A DNA stretch of 64,000 nucleotides from Trichopria drosophilae (Eukaryota; Arthropoda; Insecta; Hymenoptera; Diapriidae). The DNA lies in contig CM059582.1 of assembly GCA_030407085.1 (NCBI GenBank), positions 50,677,001-50,741,000 of the forward strand, in the 5' to 3' direction. Shown piece by piece: positions 46,670 through 59,439 of this stretch. Each line of letters begins with the position of its first letter. Position 1 is the stretch's first letter. The notes beneath the pieces were generated by a model. The model did no database searches, was not told where the DNA came from, and was given only the letters and a program-made list of their open reading frames with translations. The position numbers were made by a program, and so were the translations under genes.

Positions 46670-46870
46670 AACCTTGAAAATTTTCAAAGTATTGTCCGCC
46701 ATATTACATCCGCTACTTGGAGTTTTTAGAAAATAATACGAGTTTAATAATAAAATATACCGAAAACGTCACTAGTATATCCTAGCATGTTAAAGTAAAC
46801 CGCCATATTGGATCTTTCCACCCTTTGAATTTCCAAAAACCGACACCAGATTCGTAGCGCCAATTATTAA
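46670..46870. repeat. ATGGCGG-family repeat, right-hand part
   Basis: TTGTCCGCCATATTACATCC and CCGCCATATTGGATC, followed by AAACCGACACCAGATTCG, match the right arm of the 43660 element. The likely left part is at about 45225-45385 (TTTTTCGAAATTCAAAATGG), with the 45393-46656 element between them. Confidence 0.55.
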
Positions 46871-48674
46871 CGCTAGAGGGATGATTTTTAATATTAAATC
46901 CAACAGCATGTGATTCACAATTTTTACATATAATACAGAATGATTTATTGCGCTAGGCATGAACTGATATCCTAGTTACGTCGTATTTTTCTTTGTTTAC
47001 ATTTTAACAATTAATAAGAGGACCAAATTACCAAGAAAAACTTAATTGTTTATTTAATTTAATTAAAGTGGTAAAAAATACATATAGTTACTTATTTATT
47101 ATAACCTTAACTACAGAAAAGAAACAATAAGATGGCTAAAAGTACTGTGTGAGATTGATAAATATAAACCCTTAGCACATTGAAAATGCAAACAAAATTG
47201 AAATATTTTATACAAATTGGAAAATGCGGAATAAATAAGGACGCTGAAATGAAGTTTAGTGGCATCTAAACACCAGAAGGTTAAATAAGTAAGTAATTGG
47301 TTCCCAACTAAATGGATATAATTGCAGTTTTTGAAAATATTTATTGCTAATAATATATGTTTTATTATCAGCTGCCGATATCATTAGGATGAAAATAAAT
47401 TCTTACAACTACATAAAATAGTTGCTGTTAATACTGACTTATTTATTATTATATGTTATGATGTAAGTATTATTGTATATTAATGCATTATATGTAAATT
47501 TTTAGTTATATTTGACATTATTGATTACAGGTATTGTTATATTAACAATACTGCTTGTACATGAACTAAATATTTGGTAAATGCGAAACATACCACGATG
47601 CATATTTCCTAGAGTTTCGCGCTTCTGGTAGTCCTAGCTTTAAACTATCTAACAATTATATTGTAAGCAATCAATTGTAAACTTAAATATAAAATATTGA
47701 ATCCCTACGGGATGTATGGTTCAGTTGTAAGTGTAAGAATGCTGTGCACTTATTAGATTTGTTCCCATACTAGATTCATGAATCAATACCTGATCTTTAT
47801 TAATTTATCTTATTTTAAATCCGGAACACATTTAAAGAATATGAATTAGATTGGGAAGTAAGTTGTCAGTTTAACATGTTAACCTCGAATCTGACGCAGC
47901 TTAAGTAACAATTTATACACATTCACTTAACGCATTTTATATTTTACATAAATTGTTATTATTGTGTGAAATTAGCGACCTAGACTGTTTAGTTTTTTCT
48001 TGAGTAAACGAAATTGTAACATACATGACAACGAAAGCGTAGGTCTTATTAGAAACGACTGGATAAGAAATTAGGATCCCCAAGCTCGCATAAAGAAATG
48101 ATTATTCGTATTAATGTTGGTCAGCATAAAATTAAAAATAATTAAAAGTTTTTAGAAAATAATGTAATACTAGAAGTTATTAACGTTACTTTTGGGTTCA
48201 GAAATTTAAAATGATTGCAAATAAAAGTTTTGAGAAAGGGAAAATAACAATTTCTTCACAGTTTCAATTAAAATCGAGGAACTAAATATTTATTCTTATA
48301 AAGAATGTGTAGGTATGTATATTCGATAAATTGCAAAACTATGAACATTGAACACTGAATAATCAATAAATTAAGGACATCCACTTCCATCGTTTTGACA
48401 TTAATGAATTCATACTACAATAAATGTACTAAAATAATTGCATGTGATTTGCTTAAAGTTACCAACTATCGATATGTAGAACAAAATCGTTTTCTTAGTG
48501 TCGTTCTATAAGGAACACTGTTAGAACGGATTTTACTTATGATTAATACTTTATTTATTACTACTTTTTGTTGTTAAATTAACGGTTCTATAATTTCTGA
48601 AGACATATTCTGAGAATTTCTGAAGGCTTATGTATAATATTTAAGGGAATTTCTTATATTTCTTGACATTACAG
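46871..48674. other. AT-rich non-coding stretch
   Basis: Nothing supported; no inverted repeat or coding signal seen. Confidence 0.5.
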
Positions 48675-48884
48675 AAACGTGCAATATTAAATAACAAAAG
48701 TAATACTAAACGAGATGAGATTAATTTTAATAAGATATATTCACGTGTCGGAAATTCTGAAATTCAAAGAAGAATGAGTCAGATTATACCATGCACGAAG
48801 TCGAGTAACTCTTTCCAAAATAGAATGGTCTTAACAATTCAAAACAATGACATTCGAACCTCCTTGCATGATACGGGTTCTTAA
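48675..48884 (+). CDS. Candidate exon of unknown protein
   Basis: Follows an acceptor-like TTGACATTACAG and stays open for 69 codons from KRAILNNKSNTKRDE through GNSEIQRRMSQIIPC to LHDTGS*. The polar composition and few AT-codon amino acids look more coding than the surroundings. Its phase (0) does not fit directly after F-box exon 1 (phase 2). It could be a terminal exon, or use a poor donor (ACGG|GTTCTT) to join the segment at 50895, giving an end ...GDHKVIERVV*. Not recognised. Confidence 0.3.
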   Translation, partial: KRAILNNKSNTKRDEINFNKIYSRVGNSEIQRRMSQIIPCTKSSNSFQNRMVLTIQNNDIRTSLHDTGS

Positions 48885-49663
48885 AACTTTCAATGCGCCT
48901 CTATCTTTAATTTTGTATGTATATGCTATAATTGCTTGATCATAAAGTTTGATATCGAAACAGAGTCAAGGAAACTTGGAAAAAAGTTTTTCTCTTTTGT
49001 GCACATTCTTTTTTGTTTCAGTAATTGTTATTCAATTTTTATGCTATGCAATATATTACATAATGGTATATTGAAATTGATAATTGTAAAAAAAGTATTT
49101 TAACCCCTTAACGTCCAAGAAGCCATAAGTTTTTCTTTTATTTGCGAGATTACTTTAGTAAAGAAAGTTTAGGACACAATTTCAATATAACTTTATATCC
49201 TAATGTTTGCGAGGTCGCTCTTCGACGTTCCGGATTCAAAATTCAATTCCAGATAACAGGAATTTCATTTTGGTGCCTATATTGAAAAAAAATTCTAAAA
49301 ACTGTTGAAACATTTAATCTTATCAATTTTTCTCTCGATCCATTAGGAAATACTGTTGGCATTAAAACTGTGCACGGTGGTGTACAGAATACTTGAATTT
49401 TAATAAAATATTTCAATTTTTGGGGCACGTCATTTTCACGCATTAAAATAGCGTTCAGAATAAAAATTTAGTTGAAAAACTTCCGGCTGTAAGCAAAAAA
49501 ATATGAGCTTTTCCAAAAAAAAGTAAGAATCAATATTTCTTAGAATTCATCTAGAAATATAAAACAATTTTTGCAGATATTTAGTGGTAAACAATTTTAT
49601 ACTTAATTTTCTATTAAAAATTAAAAGAACATTTACAAAAATGTTCAATTCAAGTATTATATA

Positions 49664-49790
49664 TTTCGTGATAAATTGTAGGCAATGTTCGTTCTTATCA
49701 TTTTTTTTCACAAAAATTGATAGTTTTTGAGAAAAAAAATCTCAACTGTTACAAGAAAAATTGCTTAGAATTTATCACGGAATATACCAC
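49664..49790. repeat. Stem-loop, 27-bp arms
   Basis: ATATTTCGTGATAAATTGTA-GGCAAT pairs with ATTGC-TTAGAATTTATCACGGAATAT. The centre has AAAATTGATAGTTTTTGAGA, also seen at the centre-facing end of the 31613 foldback arms. Confidence 0.5.
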
Positions 49791-50077
49791 ATTTTTTTAA
49801 ACTTTTAAGAAAAATTTAGGCACATTATTTTTAAAAATACCATCAGAAAAATTTGAAAAAATTCCATTATATTTCTTGATGAAGTCTAAGCACTTTTCAC
49901 TGGCATAGTTTCAATCCAATCTGAATGTCTCAGTTGTTTGACAAAAATTGATAAGAATATGTTTACAAATTTTTTTCAATTTTGTGCAATATTGTTTATA
50001 TTGAAATAGAAATGAAATCTAATTTAACATAAATCTTCCATTAAATTTTATGTACATTGTTTTAAGATACCATATAT

Positions 50078-50350
50078 AGGACGACCTGCGAAATTGACTG
50101 CCATCCGTTTCGACGAACTCCAAAATTGTCTGCAAGTTGTAAAAATAACAGTAAGGGAAGGTGACCTTACACACAACGTTTATCTTAATCTTACGTTCTT
50201 AACCTCGATTTGTCAAAATTTTTATTAGTTTCAATAAGTTTAAATAAGTAAGAACTGACTGCAATAAGTGTTTCTTTTTTATTTCTCATCGAGACAATTT
50301 GACGGTCAGAAGTCGGTCAATTTTGAGAGGGTCACCTTGACAGGTCCTAC
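50078..50350. repeat. Foldback-type element, copy B
   Basis: Left TAGGACGACCTGCGAAATTG and right CAGGTCCTAC are imperfect inverted ends with CAAAATTG-type arms inside. Clearly related to the intronic element at 23420-23786, but here both ends are present. Confidence 0.6.
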
Positions 50351-50894
50351 GGTATTAATTTTCTTTTTTGTCCACAAGAAAATGTCAATAACATTTGCAT
50401 ATAATAACATAGTATAACCATTGTTTCTAATACAGTTCAGTAAATAACATTTTTTCAATAACAGTGCAAGACTTTATTGAATAGAGTCATAAAACACGGT
50501 ACATTACAAATAAATATTGCTTGAAATAGCTGATTATGTTTTATTTGTAAGGCATTACTTATGCATCATAAAATAGTTAATGGCTGTGAAACTAGCAGGA
50601 AATTAGCATGTGGTAATCTTTCGACAAATGAAACTTATATTATCATCGATATAAATATTAAAGTTTTTTATTTTGTCGAATGTAACAAATTTCATAACGT
50701 TATTTGTGTTTTAAATTTGTTGTTCATACTGTGCAACACCTAAGGTACGCAAATGAATATGGATAATAAATAACTAGTGTATTTTATTGCTTTCTTCAAG
50801 CGCTTCCAATCATCTCTAAAATGAATAAATTTGTAAATTAATTAGAATTCTGATGCATCGATTGAAAATATTTGTTAAACAATTTCATTTTCAG

Positions 50895-50942
50895 ACGGGG
50901 ACCATAAAGTTATTGAAAGAGTGGTATGAACAAGTGCAATAG
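50895..50942 (+). CDS. Candidate short terminal exon
   Basis: Acceptor AATTTCATTTTCAG is strong. Phase 0 reads TGTIKLLKEWYEQVQ* and phase 1 (one base from the previous exon) reads GDHKVIERVV*. Both are plausible and neither is recognised. Confidence 0.2.
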   Translation, partial: TGTIKLLKEWYEQVQ

Positions 50943-51066
50943 ATCGGTCTTTTATTTATACATTTAAGTGTAAGAGCATATTTAGAACGCATATAATTTT
51001 CTGCTGGTTTAAGATTTTCAATAGTTTTTCATATTTCGGTAAAACAATTTAATACTTATCAACATA

Positions 51067-51834
51067 CACTAAGAAAAAATCCATATTTAAATTGACTACA
51101 TCACATTGTTATGATATAGTTGGAAAAATATAGTTAAAACTACTATGAAAAGTAGTTAAATATACCACTTTCTTGGTCGATGTTACTATAATTTCTTCAC
51201 ACCATCTATCTCCTCATAGTTAAAAAAATCAACTATGAAGAATGATTTAAATAAATATGACAAGTATAGTTAAAATAACTATAATCTAGTGTAGTCCTCA
51301 TTTCACACTATGTCTTGTAGTAAATATTTATATTTAATATTATTCATAGTTAAAGTTTCTATTTAGTACAAATCCATATTAAAGACCACCCCATGTGTTT
51401 TGATGCCGCCAGGTGGCGACGCGTTCGCAGCTTTTTTTCTTCGAGCCCGTGGCTCCCGTTATTGAAGTGGATTTTCATTTGGTCATAAGAAGGACCGTCG
51501 AGAGTCAAGATATGATAATACATAATCCATGTCATATACCCACGTGTATCTATAGACTAGTTACACGACATTGAAATTTGTGTGTATAATGGCATTCCAT
51601 AATACATTTTTTACCTGGCTGGAGTGTTACATTCACAACTTAGAACACTATTTATTGTTTGTTTTTCTCTTTGTTTCCTTGTATATATTAAACAAAGAAC
51701 GAAGGAAGAAAAGTGGACTTTTCACATGCTATGATATTTCAGAATAGTTATTTTAACTATTACCATGCCTAGTCTCTATTTCACACTATGATTCATAGTA
51801 AAAAAATGTAATTGCAACTACTTTTTTCTGAGTG
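51067..51834. mobile_element. TA-flanked MITE with TAGTTAAAATAACTA motifs
   Basis: Ends CACTAAGAAAAAAT and TTTTTTCTGAGTG with TA on both sides (51065-51066, 51835-51836), 768 bp. TAGTTAAAACTACTA, TAGTTAAAATAACTA and TAGTTATTTTAACTA recur in both orientations. A GC-rich stretch with no such motif (about 51390-51470) sits in the middle. No coding capacity. Confidence 0.75.
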
Positions 51835-51899
51835 TAATCTTGCAAGATAATTGCAAAGAATGACAAAAATTATGAAGTAACGATAATGAACAATTCTAA

Positions 51900-52240
51900 A
51901 TGTTTATTCTGAATTATTCACACATTTTTTTCTTTTTCATATATTTATAATTTACAAATAGTATTTTAAAAATGGTACCTTTCAAATGAAAAAGCGGAAC
52001 AATATGATAGTCTTGTTTGCGAAAGGAATAGTTAATTTAACTATTTTTATGTATTTAATACAAATTATTTACTTGAACATGTTATTAAAAATGTAATTGA
52101 TTCAAATACATCGTTCGGAATTCAAGAAAAAATAATTATTTGCTTCAAGTAAATGAATTTTAAGGATATAAATTTTCTTCAACCCAATAAATATTTCGCA
52201 TCGACAAGTAAATTTTTGTTCAGTGAACTTTATAAGGATA
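51900..52240. repeat. Fragment related to the MITE at 11548
   Basis: CGGAACAAT...GAAAGGAATAGTTAATTTAACTATTTTTATG at about 51995-52050 (interrupted match) resembles the interior of the 11548-11976 element. Clear ends were not found. Confidence 0.35.
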
Positions 52241-52396
52241 GGCTAAACATTAAAACTTTAAAATTCTTGCTTTAACTATAGTTTTTACTTGATGAAAACG
52301 AAACAAAGGAAACTTTTCTAATAAAAAAGTTAACCACTATAGTACATAAATGAGATTTAAATTCCTGATCTGGATTCCTACTTGTGCTGGCGTAAT

Positions 52397-52490
52397 GTAT
52401 ATATAGACTATACCGTTTTGCCTGCGTGAACCTCATCACCAAAGGAATATTTTAAGACTAAATTTAAATTCAAATCTATGTGGATTTGCT
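52397..52490 (+). promoter_or_regulatory. Possible TATA promoter with a short first exon
   Basis: TATATATAGAC (about 52397-52407) is followed about 85 bases later by a good donor TTTGCT|GTAAGTTGG. The stretch between has no ATG-initiated protein worth reporting. Weak. Confidence 0.2.
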
Positions 52491-54049
52491 GTAAGTTGGT
52501 AGGAAACGTTTACCGGAAATGACCAATCAGTCAAGGACATTGCCTTCTTCAGACGCGCATATTATATCGTTGGTGTTATTAGCGTAAATCATTGTGATTA
52601 CTCGGTGTATAAGCATTTGTTTATATTAATTGTTTCTTCAAAACTTGCATGAGTATGAAGTACTTTCAGTTTGAAACAATATGCCGATTCATGGCCAAGG
52701 TATTATTTCGCAAATTTTAGTAAGAACGATTTCATGACAACGCGGAATAGTTACCCTCAAAGTTTTATAGTAATCATAATAACTCACAATAACCGCGACA
52801 TTAGCTATGCATTACAAATGCACATAAATGAAAAGAAATGTTTTAAACATTTATTAAATATATAATTTTCTCTTTGGCTTATGTCATGTGATAATGTTTG
52901 TTGCTTTATACGAAGAGTTTTCAATGGGAAAATGTCTTTCAGTTTGAACTAAGGTCTCATTATGATAATTTAATAACATTATGCTGAGCGATTATAGAAG
53001 TTTATGCTTATTCATCATGAAAAATATCAATAATGATAATATTTATAGTAAATAATTGTATTCAAAATCAGTTCACATATAAAATTCTATAGTTGCATGT
53101 ATCAAAATAGTGTTTGGAACAATTTTTCTGTCTTGTTTACCATAAAGAGTATAAATTTATCTAAACTTCATTATTGTTTGTTCTACTTTTAGGAAATACG
53201 TGAATTAATTAGCATTATTCGTTTCGAAGGTAAATAAACTATAAACAAAGTGAAACCATACATTAAGAAAAATAGTATAAACTATTGTTACAACCCCATA
53301 CAATAAATATTTTTAGAGAAGGTTATTTTCTGGTTTACGTTGTTGTGAAAACGAAGTCTCGTAAAGATTTTAGGTTTCGTCAGAGGAATTGGATTTATTA
53401 TTCGTATTTTACAACATACTTAATTTAATTACTTTTTATAAGTACAACAAAGTTTGTTATTTTTACAAAATTAATTATTATATAATCGGATTTCAAATTA
53501 GAAATACAATGCTATACTTGTTAATAACTTACATAGCAAACGAAACACCGAGAATTCAAGTTTATGATTTTGTTTTTTCGTTTATTGTTAAAATATGTAA
53601 AATATAAAAATAGGTTATAAATGAGCCGTTTGGTCTAATAAAATTCTATAAAAACAGATTTATATGATAAAAAATATACGTAGTAATTTGTTGATAATTC
53701 TTACATGTCACATTTGATCTCTCTTGTTATCAAAGAAACAATATGACTGGGTTGGAATGGAACCAAAAGAAAATTCAATATCTTAATCTATAGAAGCATA
53801 CCCGAGAGAACTGTATAGTAAATCCATAACTGAACGAAACAGCTTGTTAGAAACCTATCTAATAACAGAAAAAAAAACAAGCAGCCTTAAAGGGTTTTAC
53901 GAGCGCAATCCGAAAGTTTCAAGATTTTAGTTATTTACTCTTTTTAACAGGATTGGCAAATCTAGAAAATGTATGAAATTGCAGAGTTTACTATCCTGAA
54001 AAAACCCGGAGAATCAAAATTAAATTTTGAAATTGGATTTAGGAACCCT
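52491..54049. other. AT-rich non-coding stretch
   Basis: Short Asn/Phe/Tyr-rich frames only (52671-52865, 53389-53607). No repeat recognised. Confidence 0.5.
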
Positions 54050-54165
54050 ATTAGAAAATGAATCCAGTTTTTGACTAGTTTCTATCAAGTTTACATTTTA
54101 CTCACGTTAAAGGTGTACTGGGCAGTGTAACAAAAAAGTAGACAGATTTATACCAGAGAAAAAGA
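54050..54165. repeat. Diverged copy of the CCCTGGTAGAAAT family
   Basis: Contains TTTGACTAGTTTCTATCAAG, CTGGGCAGTGTAACAAAAAA and ATTTATACCAGAG, matching the central and right parts of the 22860 element. Confidence 0.45.
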
Positions 54166-55350
54166 CAACAGTATTTGGAATCGTCCTATTAAGTCAAAAT
54201 TTAGTACGTATTTTTGACATTATGATTTTTTAATCGTTACTTATTTAATGTTACTTTTACACCTCAAAATGAATGATTAGACAATAGTCTAGTGAAAAAA
54301 CGTTTTCCATCTTGTACACCTCAAGGATAGGGAAATTCTTAAGAAAATACTTCAAAATCTACTGCAGATTTCGGAAAATTACTTTCAAACTGACTGACAG
54401 CTTGCCAAGAAAACCTTGTTGAACCATGACCTTATGTTTTTTAAATTTCCCTGTTTGATACAGTGAAGTTAAGAAAATATCTATAAATATTTCTTTTTCA
54501 TTTAGAAATAAGAAAAATAATGTGCCGTAATAATACTTACGAGTATTATATCGGTAAATTAACACATGTATGTATCGTAAAGTAATAAGATTGTACGCCA
54601 AGATTAACGCAAATTATATGCTCACAGATATCATGTCTTGTATATAATATTATCGTGCACTATTCTCCAAGCTAAAGCTGATACACGATCTTATGATTTA
54701 TCGAATGTTAAGAAGCCCGGAAGTACGTTTTCAGAATTTTAAATCTTGCTGTTCAATATTTAGATTATCTTTGAGACTATATCTAATATAAAATAATATT
54801 CATATGAAAACGGAAAACATTTGTCAGCTTTATAGGTTGCGAGTTCTTATATACTATTTTAATTCAATAAAACCATATTTAGTTTATTATACAAGCGTTG
54901 CATACAATGCATTAAAATTATGAAAAATGCTTAAATTTAATAATATGTAATTTAAAAAAAAATTACTTTATTCCACTTTTTACTGAAATATGTGTAAAGG
55001 GTCAAGGATTCTCAACAAAGCGAGACGAATGATATTAAGTTTTCGAGAGTTCCGAAAAGTTGTCGCTTCGAATCCAATTTTTCACTGGAGGAAAAAAAAT
55101 AGGTTTTGATCAATTGCAGTCACTAAAATTGAATTATAAGATTCTCTTAAAAGTATAATTCGTAATGTGGATGTGTTAGATCTATATTTTCTTCTAATTT
55201 ACAATTTAACAATGGAACAGTCTTAAAAATGTAACATGATACTTGATGCAAGCAAATAAGTTCAAAAGGAATATATTTTCTTAACAACAGTATATTTTTT
55301 TCTGAAAGAGAAGAAAGATTGTTAAATGCAAACCATATATTCTACTGTCC

Positions 55351-56306
55351 ACATTATACAGCTTTGTGAACCTGGCACCCGTCTTTTCGTAATTCGAAGT
55401 GTAAAATGCTATTTCGATAGTGTTTTGATTGTAGTTGAATGTAGTGAAACGAATTTCGTTTGTAGTTACAGAAAAAAAAGTTACAGGGAGTCCATAAAAG
55501 CTCAGCACCCCAATTTAAACAATTTTTGTTTTCAATATTTTTTCCGACAGAAAATCGTTTGTAGTTGATGAGTAAAGTATAATATCCTCCGGTTTAAATC
55601 GTTTTTATGATTTATACAGCAGGATATTGTATTTTATTGATACTATAGAGATGAAATGAATGTTTGTAGTCGTTTGTAGTTGCTTAAAAAATTACTGCAA
55701 TCGATTTATACAGTAGGATATTGTATTTTATTGATACTAGAAATGAAATGAAAGTTTGTAGTTATTTGTAGTTGTTTAAAAAATCACTAAAAACGATTTA
55801 AACAGCAGTACATTGTATTTTATTTATACTAAAAATGAAACGAACGTTTGTAGTCGTTTGTAGTTGCTTAAAAAATTACTGCTAACGATTTAACCACTAG
55901 GGCATTGTATCTTATAAACATTAGAGCTGAAAGGAACGTTTGTAGTTGTTTGTGATTGTCTAAAATATTAAGTTAAGTTAAGTAATAAACAAGTTAAATA
56001 GTAGGATATGTTTTTGATTAATAGTAAATATGATATAAACTTTCGTATGAATTTTCTTGATGAGAAGTGGGAATTAGCCAACGTAGTCTATAAATATATA
56101 TTTATTTAAAAAGTGTACTAAAAAAAATTGAAACAAAAAATCGTTGAAGGTGCTGAGCTTTTTTGGACCCCCTGTAACTTTTTTTTCTGTAACTACAAAC
56201 GAAATTCGTTTCACTACATTCAACTACAATCAAAACTCTATCGAAATAGCATTTTACATTTTGAATTACAAAAAGTTGAGTGCCAGGTTAACAAAGTTAC
56301 ATTATA
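55351..56306. mobile_element. Element with ~160-bp inverted repeats enclosing a tandem array
   Basis: The left arm 55351-55509 and right arm 56149-56306 are highly similar inverted copies (AACCTGGCAC, ATGCTATTTCGATAG, TGTAGTTGAATGTAGTGAAA, AAAGCTCAGCACC). Matching open frames in the two arms give nearly the same peptide only because the arms are copies. The inside holds the tandem array at 55605-55975. Confidence 0.82.
55605..55975. repeat. Minisatellite, 92-94 bp x ~4
   Basis: Units start CAGCAGGATATTGTATTTTA at 55617, CAGTAGGATATTG at 55711, CAGCAGTACATTG at 55803 and CACTAGGGCATTG at 55895 (spacing 94, 92, 92). Each carries GTTTGTAGTCGTTTGTAGTT or a close variant. GTTTGTAGTTA also occurs in the flanking arms, so the array probably grew from the arm sequence. 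Confidence 0.8.
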
Positions 56307-56349
56307 CATTACTGATAACATCTTAGAACTTCGCACAAGAACATCTTAG

Positions 56350-58589
56350 TTACTTCGACTTATATTTTTTTCGCTTAGTCAATGAACTTATATAATAATT
56401 AAACAGGATTACGCTGATGAATCGAGCTTCGCAAAATAGTTTAAACATTTTGTATTGTATTGAAAAAGCAGTGGCCATAAGAGTGAAAGAATTTAATGCC
56501 ATTCGATGCGTAAAATGCTGTTTTACACATTTTTTACATTTTTCGGTCGCATTTTACGCACTCAAGTGATATAAAATATCGTATGAAACATGTGCGTAAA
56601 TGTTTATTCTGCGATTGTGATTACGACCCTTTACATTCGTAGAATGAACTTTTACGCACTAGTTTCATAATATGCTATTGTTTTTCCATTTGAATTCAAT
56701 GTTAAATTTTAAACTGCCACGGGGACATTTTAAAATTGAGATATAGGGCTCTATTAGAGCTTAAAATTTTTGTTATTTTTTGTTAAACTGCATTATGGGG
56801 TAAAGAACAAAAAAAGTTGACCCTGCCAAAATAACGACCATCCTAATGTACTCCAGCAATAATCAGAAACAAAACGTTGACAAATCGGTGTTACGATGAA
56901 ACACAAGCTGGATTTCTTCGATGGGAAGTTTGAGATCAAATTATGGCCCCCTTTTAATATTTTAGAGCTATATCCACATTTAGATTATTCAATTTTCATC
57001 ACGGTAATGATTAGTAGTACATAATTCACGAAGTATCGCCAAGAGATTGTAATTTAAATGTAGTTCACTAAAATAGCTTAGACAGAAATACATTATTATC
57101 CAAAACTAGAAGACTTATCGAGTCTCAGTAGCACTCGTATTTTGAAATACATTAATTATGCATTAAAACTTATTTGGAATAAAACGAATAACCAAAGCCG
57201 AACATGCTTCGTATATGATTTCTAACCCTTAGATGGAACCGTCGAACCTGACAAATTTAGTTAAAGGAAAATTATATGAAATACCGCGTACCAAATTCGA
57301 TTAATTTGGACTGCTCGAAAAGGTTAGAAAAGTGGTAAACTTTAATTTTATTCCTGAATTTTAATCACTTTGATAAAAATCATACGGGTTCATAATGAAA
57401 TGTGAGATAATTAAAATAAAACTCATATTCATGTGCGCTTATGGTACATAGTAAATAATTAGGGTAAAATGATAAAATCTTTCATGTAACTTTCCTATGA
57501 GACAAAATAATGGAATCTAAACAAAAAAAAACATGGTATAATGACTTTTAAAAAAGCTGTATTTTCTATCGTAATTTATATTCTATTATTAATCCTCATG
57601 TACATGATTGTGTTATTGATACTTTATCGATATCCAGTAATGAAGTCCCTAAAAATTTAAAAATTACAGAATGGCAGCCATTTATCGAAAAAACTAAAAC
57701 GTGATTTTTCTCAAAAACACCATTGTTCTTCCGCTTTTTTCTACAGATTTATTGATAATACTAGTGACTTTATCTAACTAAGTAGTGTAATGTGCACTAA
57801 AGGACGCTATTCGGTTGCAAAAGTCCTTTTTGTTTTTTTCATTTACAGGCTTTTCAAAATAATCCGAATTTCATTTTATCTAAATTTAATAAATTAAACA
57901 TTTTCATTACTTTTGCCATATCGGTTTTTGTATTGTTTTTTTTTAATTTTAATAGAATTGCGAGTTTTTGGTGTGTTCTCTTAATAAACATTATCTTTGT
58001 TTTAAATATATTCTGAATATAATGTTTTTCAATTCACTAGTGATTTCTTAAATTCAAATTTGACGCAATGCACGATATTTTCTTCATATAGTTAATTTTG
58101 TGGCCACCAGGCGCGCTCAAACTCAAAAACGCGAATTGGAAAAATTAGACTCTTCAAAAAGCTCGAAATTTTAATGACGTATCGTTTTTTGTAATATTTT
58201 TTAAATATTGGCGATGAGATTTTTACATTGTTTTCTCAGTCATATTTTTTTGTTACGTAATTTAGTTTCATAATCACGATCATAAAAAAATTACACACGT
58301 GGATTTCTGCAAAATTTCTATTGTCAATGTAACAGTACTTCATCAGTGTCTTGATGTCCGCCATTTTGATTCACAGTTTTTAATTTTGCAATTCTGATTT
58401 TTTTTCCAAATTACACCACTGTAATGGACCATTCAAGTCTGATGGCTCATCGGAATATTCTTTTACTACTTACGTAAATCCGACTAGGGTGACATTATTT
58501 AAGATGCATAGTATATGTATGTTATTACTATTGGTATAGGTTACGTTTGTATGTCACAAAAGATTCCAATTGTCAAATTCCTGAAATCT
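56350..58589. other. AT-rich non-coding stretch
   Basis: No exon supported. One ATGGCGG motif (as GTCCGCCAT, about 58344) sits near the right end, without a recognisable element around it. Confidence 0.45.
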
Positions 58590-58690
58590 GAAATATCCAC
58601 TATTAAAAAATGAATTTGGGGTTCTTGACTAATTCCTACACACTTTACTTATATCTTTGCGGTGTAACAAAATTCTACCGGAATTGAAAA
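58590..58690. repeat. Diverged copy of the CCCTGGTAGAAAT family
   Basis: Has TTCTTGACTAATTCCTACAC, TTTGCGGTGTAACAAAATTC and TACCGG, following the layout of the 54050-54165 copy. Confidence 0.35.
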
Positions 58691-59168
58691 GGGAAACTTC
58701 TAATTCATAAATAAAAATTAATAATTATTATTAATAAGAAAGAGTCTATTCATTTATTCCACTCAAGAAGTCCCCTTTTTTACAAAATTAAATTGTAAAA
58801 TTTCAAAATAATGATGAATCAACTTGAGAAATTGAAATATTCGTAGAAAACAAAAATGACCCTTTAAAATAAACACAGATTTTGCATGAGTCATAGTTAC
58901 ACATGAATTAGACTCGTTCTACTGTAAACTAGAATAGTTTTAAATCCACTTAATTTCGTTATAGACCAGACAACGTGAAAAATTACGTTGACCTAAACAT
59001 TACAAACGTGCAAAATTTATTGCGAGCAAAAAAATTAAGACATACACGTTTGAATTTAATATTCGCATTTATAATTTGAAACAAGTAGTATTTATAATCG
59101 CACGTGTCTACGCAATCTTGATTATTGTACGTATGAGTAACTAGTGCATGGCCAATTTAGTCGATGAA

Positions 59169-59212
59169 CAGATAAGGAAATTATATCGGAATAACGTTAA
59201 TTTTCTTATCTG
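59169..59212. promoter_or_regulatory. Palindromic pair of GATA sites
   Basis: CAGATAAGGAAATTA and its mirror TAATTTTCTTATCTG lie 44 bp end to end. AGATAAG is the classic GATA-factor target. The next kilobase is GC- and CpG-richer with another GAGATAAGG at about 59670, suggesting a regulatory region. Confidence 0.35.
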
Positions 59213-59439
59213 CTTGACTATAATATTTATTGCTATTTACGACTAATCCTGTTAGTTGTTGTCTAATAAATTCAAATATTTTCTTTATAAACTTATCTAA
59301 ATGTTCTGATCACATATTAATCCCATAATTATTTGTATAATACACAAAAGAAGAGAAAGACTACGAGTAATATCCACTTGCGCTTAATTATTTTATTTAA
59401 ATGCGTTGCTTCATATTAAAATGGTAGTCGCTGATTAAA

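Noticed and set aside
55281..56349. Near-identical small proteins predicted at two places (VTFFSVTTNEIRFTTFNYNQ)
   Set aside because: They lie in the two inverted arms of one element; the similarity is DNA duplication, not protein conservation.
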